Shown: piece after piece, positions 59,111 through 64,000 of the stretch | How the letters are laid out: each line of letters begins with the position of its first letter | How positions within the stretch are numbered: position 1 is the first letter of the stretch | DNA from: Callaeas wilsoni | Lineage: Eukaryota > Chordata > Aves > Passeriformes > Callaeidae | NCBI GenBank assembly: GCA_013398955.1 | Contig: VWPU01000923.1 | Location: 62,001 to 126,000, forward strand | Direction: 5' to 3' | Length of the DNA stretch: 64,000 nucleotides | Translations under genes and position numbers: made by a program | Notes under the pieces: model-generated | The model's input: the letters and a program-made list of their open reading frames with translations, nothing else | What the model was told of the DNA's origin: nothing | Databases searched by the model: none

Positions 59111-62100
59111 CCCTGGTTTTCTTGAGAACGTAAAACCAAAACAAACTTTATTTGTAAGGACATCTGAGGATTTCCCCCAACATATTCCTTTCTGCAAGGC
59201 TACTGCATGCTACAACCAGTCATCAGCTATCATTGCTCCACAACAGGTCAAAACAATGAAAATCAGTATCACAGCACAACTTACACTGAGAAATAGGGTA
59301 ATTTATATGCAGTAAGATTTACTAGAAGTGTTGAGATTACTGCTGAGCAGGGCTATTCCGTCCATGAGTACCAATGATCTCTGTTAAAGTATGGCCTTTT
59401 CACATGGTTAAATGGGCACTGGAAGTCAGCTGCCTTGAAGATGACGCTGCTCTGAGAATCTGTGAATTTTCACTGGATTCTGTTGTTCAAAAGTCCAAAA
59501 GTAAAATGTCATTAAAGAGCATCGTTATTGGGAGTGGATGTGCAGAGTATTGGGGCACACTCATGCACTCACTCACCCACACGTGAGAAAACGTGACTGG
59601 GAAAGAAGTGTCAGTGGAAAAGCAAGAGGGAAGGGAAGACACGTGAATATTTTGGTTGGCAAATGTCATTTTGCACAGTACGAGTTCTTGTCAGACCCAG
59701 GATTTTGTATCAAAAGTGCTTTGGATCTTGATGAGCTGCACAGCAGGAACAAGTAGATGTAGAGAATTACCACATTGTTAATAGCTCAAGGTCTTCTTCC
59801 TCTCTATTGCTCTCACAATGGGTCACCGATAAGAGCTAGGATGTTTGTTTTGGTTAGTGGGTTTGGGTTTTTTCCCCCAGTTGTAGCCATTTGATAAAAC
59901 CACAGCACTATTTCCCTCCCCCTGTGTCCCTGACATACCACAAAACAACGACAAGGGAGAAGGCAGAACAAAATAGCAGATGATAAAAATGTGAGATGGT
60001 CACAGCGGTGCAGTGGGAGCACAGAAGTTCAGAGGTACAGAAGAGCAGTGCAATACTCTGGGAGAAGAGAATACATTAATTATAGGGACAGTTTTATTTA
60101 TCCAGTCTTATGTTCTCATACAGTTTTATTGATCATAGAACAGTTTAGCATACCAGCAGGAATGCTTTTTTCTATCCCACTGCGTACTACTAAAAACCCA
60201 GAGATATTTTACAGTTACAGGGGTCAACAGAATTTATTTTTTACGTGTAGTCCCATTTCAATACCCAATTTTTAGCAGTACTAGTTGCCATTAATGTTTC
60301 TACTGATGAATGTATATAAACAGCAGTTCACAAAACTTCAATGGATTCGTTTGAACCTCATCTTAAGTTCAATAAACCAAGGATACAGACACATCAAGAC
60401 AGTTTTAATGTCTCATCAAAAATATTGATCATTGCATTGGCTTTTTATTTTTTACAAAGTCTTCAGTAAGACCAAAACCTCTTTCTTTTTTTTTCTTTTT
60501 TTTTCTTTTTTCCCTGTCCAAAGGAGCAGACAGAGGGCTCTTAACTACATGGTAGAAAATATGGAAAATCTCATAGTAAATATCATTTTTCTCTTCCCTC
60601 AAGCAGGAAAGCAGTTAATATTTGCTTTTTGCTTAACAGAGATATGCCCCTATATAAGATTTTGGTCCTGACTTCTGTCACACAGTTGTGACTCAAAACA
60701 TTGGGAATTGCACTTCTTGGTTAAAACACTTGCTACCTGAGAAAAGGATCTTATTTCTAATCACTGCCCTAGTATTAGTGCTTCTAAAAATAACCTTCTT
60801 GTCTCCAGTCTCGGCAGTATTCTTCCAGTGCGGTTATTGAGAACCACTGAACCTGAAATATGGTTATTGCCTGTCTCATTAGGTCAGTCTCACACTTAAT
60901 TATTGAATGTAAGTTGTGTTGACATTGCAAAGTTAGGCAGTTTGTCTCTGCTTTGGTTCTCTTGGTAAACCCTGAACCTTGTGCTTCTGCTGACACAACA
61001 CATAGCAGTTTTTTTTCAACTACCTAACAGTTTCAGTTTATTTGAGCCATGTGGAGAAATAGTGGATTTCTTCTTATCTTTCTCGCTTATGTCCAGTATT
61101 TTCTGCTTGACTTCACTGGCTTATTGTAGCTCTCCTTCAAAAAAGTGACAGGACATACATTGAGATTAGGAGCCAAAACGGTCTTCAGCTTTCCTCAGAG
61201 AGAAACATGCCTAAAATAATATCAATTTTGAGCACTTTTTTATAGCTAATATCACTTAACAAAAGCTGTTACAAAATGAATGTGATGACCTCTACATTTC
61301 CAAATAGGTCATTTGGATTTAGTACTGCTGTAAATATAAAGACACTGTTCAGTGCTACTGCCAACATTTCCACAAACTCAAGACACTCTAACAGTCCCTG
61401 GCACAGACACCATTAGTACCAAGCGAGCTGTATCTTCTCTCACAAGTGTGAAGTCTGACAACTTCAGGGTGCCAATTCTACAGTTCTTCTGTCAACTTGT
61501 GTACCAAACATACTGGCAGTCTGGGTGTAACCCTTCCCCTTAGTAGCCTGTGAACACAAGATTGTTTTATCAAAACATCATCTTGAGATTAAGTTTCAAC
61601 ACTCAAGGGAGATGATAATTTAGAAGGATTTGCCATTTACCAAATGCTATAATGACAATACTGGTACCTAGCTTGGCAAAGCTTTGTCATCGTAAAATTC
61701 CAGGAATGTACTTTTCCACAGTCATCTGCAGCCTTTCAGGCAGGCGTCTGGTCTGTGCAAACAGCTCCACAGATCTCTGTAGAAAAATTGATGATCCTCA
61801 TCAGTTTAGACTGTTTTCTGGTTCATATCATAGAATTCTTTATCCTGATAGTAAAAAATTGTTTGATGAGCTCTCCAACAAATAGGTCCTGACCTTCTAT
61901 GCACAGTTGCTGTGCTGTATCAAATTGCAAGGACTTTGCTAAAAATGATTGTGTTGTCTTCTGCTTGTGTTCTCACAGAATGTCAACAAACTGCTACCAA
62001 ACTAAAGTAACATGATCTGGCTGAGACTGTGCTAATAACTAAGTTCAGATCCTCAAGTGTTTTCAGCCCTACTGAAGCCCTGTTAAAAACAAAAATACTT

Positions 62101-62454
62101 AAGTATTTACAAGAGCATGGGTCCACCTTGCGTGTCATATACATAAAAATTACCACAGGGCTGCTGTGTTCCTAACAAACATGCAGGATGGAAGGTAGAA
62201 GTCAGAAAATATGAATTCAAAATTATATCACAGGAAGGCAAAAATTTGACCATAACTAGACTGAGTAACTCTACACCTTCCTAAGCCAAATCATCAGAGA
62301 AATGTAACAGAAAAAATACCCAAACATTATTTAAGATGAAAAGCTGGTCTAAGAAGGAGAGGAGACAGCTGTGTATGTGAGGCTATGTTGCATAAAGACA
62401 CAGCAACAGGTGATTCCAAAATGAAGCAATGGAGTTGCTGCCATAAGTCAGGTT
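59111..62454. other. Intergenic or intronic sequence, no gene recognised
   Basis: AT-rich sequence with a C(T)9-type run at about 60482-60512. No gene, RNA gene or transposon family was recognised. Confidence 0.45.
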
Positions 62455-62868
62455 GCACAAATCTTATGAGGAGTGGCTGAGGCAGCTGGGGTTGTTTAGC
62501 CTGCAGAAGCGGATGATCAAGGGTGATCTTATTGCTCCCTACAACTACCTGAAAGGAGCTTGTAGCCAGGTAGAGGTTGGCCTCTTGTCCCAGACAACTA
62601 GTGACAGGACAAGAGGAAATGTCCTCAAGCTATGCCAGGGAAGGTTCAGGTTGGATATTAGGAGGAATTTCTTCACAGAACGGGTGATTAGACATTGGAA
62701 CAGGCTGCCTGTGGAGGTTGTAGAGTCACTGTCCTTGGAAGTGTTTAAGAAAAGACTGGATGTGGCACTCAGTGCCATGGTCTGGTTGACAGGCTGGTGT
62801 TTAGTCATAGGCTGCACTCGATGAGGTCTCAGACATCTTTTCCAACTTAACTGCTTCTGTGATCATTC
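62455..62868 (+). mobile_element. CR1 LINE 3' part with an uninterrupted ORF2 C-terminus, plus strand
   Basis: The sequence encodes, without a break, the last 120 or so codons of a CR1 ORF2 protein: [59 protein letters not shown] and [20 protein letters not shown], with a stop at 62822-62824. The 3' end 'catcttttccaacttaactgcttctgtgatcattc' follows. It lacks the endonuclease and most of the reverse transcriptase, so it is dead, but the intact frame indicates a comparatively young insertion. Confidence 0.95.
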
Positions 62869-63423
62869 ATTTTTGTATGAGGCAGGGGGAAGAGTGATCT
62901 CTGTGGCTGCAGGACATAGGAGTGGAGAGGACTGAGGGGGAGCAGAACATCTGGCCTGTTAGACCCAGCTCATCAAAGAGGAAAAGGGTTTTAGAGAATA
63001 AGTGGGCCATGCAGATGGGGCAGAAAAAAACTTTAAAGCGGGAGAAACCAATATAGTTTTTACTGCTTCACTTACTGCTTCTCTGGGTCTCACTTCCACC
63101 CCCCAAAACAGAGTAGTAAATTCATTACTAAAATTATAAAGATTGCTGTTTTCCTTTCTCTCAAAGGGGGAAGGTGCCACAGGTGGGAGTGGTGGACGAG
63201 CAGTGCACGGACAGCCCTGTCCCGCTGTCCCACTGAACATCCCCGGGAGAGTGTCCCATGGGATCTGAAAAGCCCAGCTCATGGACGGACACACACTGTG
63301 ATGAGTCTGTGGGGTCTCTATCCCAAACCCACGGGTGAAGTGCAGCTGCAGCCAGCGTTGCTGTGTGCAGCGAGTCATTTGTCTACAGGATAATGTCACT
63401 TGTCAGCAGTCTGCTCTGGAATA

Positions 63424-63426
<3 letters not shown>
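62869..63426. other. Intergenic or intronic sequence
   Basis: No gene recognised. The 146-codon minus-strand frame at 62959-63399 has no identifiable domain or family motif and was not called. Confidence 0.4.

Positions 63427-63456
<30 letters not shown>
63427..63456 (+). repeat. (TG)n dinucleotide microsatellite
   Basis: About fifteen uninterrupted GT repeats, followed by CCCCCCGCC. The His-Thr run in the opposite-strand frame is a product of this repeat. Confidence 0.97.
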
Positions 63457-63459
<3 letters not shown>

Positions 63460-64000
63460 CCCGCCATGAAGTGTTTTATGCACTGAATTTTTTATTTGAT
63501 TATGACAAATACAGATTTCGATTCTGTTTTCCAAGGTGATTTGTTTTGATACCTTCATGTACTGGTCTTCACTGCTTGCCCAACAGTGGGAAAATGGGAG
63601 CTGTCGCTTCAGCTCCGTACTCAGAGCTGGGTGCATTAAACTGGCCTAAATCTTTAGACATGACATTTTATCTGGCCTGAAGCAGAACAGACACATTCTG
63701 TGATGATGCATCTCCTGTGAGTGCAGCAAAAGTCCCTTTGTAGACAATTCTTTCTTCGGAAATCCTCTTCTACATGACTCCATGTCTGCATGCATTGAAT
63801 CCCATAAAGTGAATGTACTTGACTTTGAATAGACATCTCTCACAGAATGCAGAAGTTGCAAGTCTTGTTCTTTGCCAAAATGCAAGCCCCTCAAGAAGAC
63901 AAGAGGTAGCTGGTTAGAAGTCGGGACAGACAGCAACCTTGCATCCCACGGCAGCTGGTGGCAGTCAATGCTGCTCTGTAGTAACTGTGTAACTTCATGG
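63457..64000. other. Intergenic or intronic sequence at the window end
   Basis: No gene or repeat was recognised on either strand. Confidence 0.45.

Noticed and set aside
58928..59125. Signal-peptide-like frame (FLAALLLAGAVAQPW)
   Set aside because: No ATG, no conserved domain, and it arises from CTGGGGCTG-type repetitive GC-rich sequence.
1..64000. Bacterial-type systems, CRISPR arrays, tRNA or rRNA genes, phage or plasmid features
   Set aside because: The sequence is vertebrate nuclear DNA. No CRISPR-like spaced repeats and no recognisable tRNA, rRNA, U6 or 7SK sequence were seen by eye; a covariance-model search would be needed to exclude small RNA genes.

Overview
The window reads as vertebrate, and specifically avian, nuclear DNA. 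It is mostly AT-rich and CpG-poor, has no long open reading frames, and carries at least ten recognisable CR1 (chicken-repeat-1) LINE fragments ending in the typical ATTCTATG-like 3' tail. It also holds two LTR-retrovirus LTRs, an old MIR/CORE-SINE and several microsatellites. The LTR types and CR1 copies would suit a songbird or related bird, but the species cannot be fixed from sequence alone. One ambiguous base (n) lies at 14017.

The only recognisable protein-coding locus is broken. A minus-strand, intronless class A GPCR at 17770-18869 resembles the 2-oxoglutarate receptor OXGR1 over TM1-TM7. It has four in-frame stops before TM4, at least one frameshift before TM6, an altered DRY-type arginine, and a roughly 57-bp inverted duplication in the third extracellular loop. 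Nothing else of coding quality was recognised; short ORFs elsewhere have random-like composition or lie inside repeats.

Layout. 1-6.7 kb: intergenic, with one exon-like segment at 4141-4230. 6.7-8.2 kb: an ancient and a younger CR1, both minus strand. 8.2-13.7 kb: intergenic with a MIR at 11590-11700. 13.68-14.39 kb: a TATC microsatellite followed by a solo LTR with a 5-bp target-site duplication. 16.9-17.1 kb: a CR1 3' end embedded in (CA)n/(TA)n. 17.8-18.9 kb: the receptor pseudogene. 19.9-20.5 kb: a second LTR. 23.2-24.75 kb: two CR1 copies in tandem. 29-31 kb: three CR1 fragments. 34.5-35.1 kb: an internal CR1 fragment. 36.8-37.2 kb: a CpG-enriched patch. 41.5-42.1 kb: an AT-rich stretch of conserved-element character. 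49.7-51.7 kb: two CpG-rich, promoter-like blocks, the second with an X-box (RFX) motif, a CCAAT box, an AP-1 site and a CRE-like site. 54.0 and 62.5 kb: further CR1 copies. 63.4 kb: a (TG)n microsatellite.

In mammals OXGR1 lies on the minus strand between HS6ST3 and the plus-strand gene MBNL2. A minus-strand OXGR1-like relic followed 31 kb later by CpG-rich promoter-like sequence would fit that order, so the 49.7-51.7 kb blocks may be the 5' end of a large downstream gene such as MBNL2. This is inference: no MBNL2 coding exon was seen. I found no evidence of a novel multi-gene system. The observations most worth checking are the decayed receptor with its inverted duplication, the promoter-like CpG blocks, and a handful of exon-like segments bounded by good splice sites.
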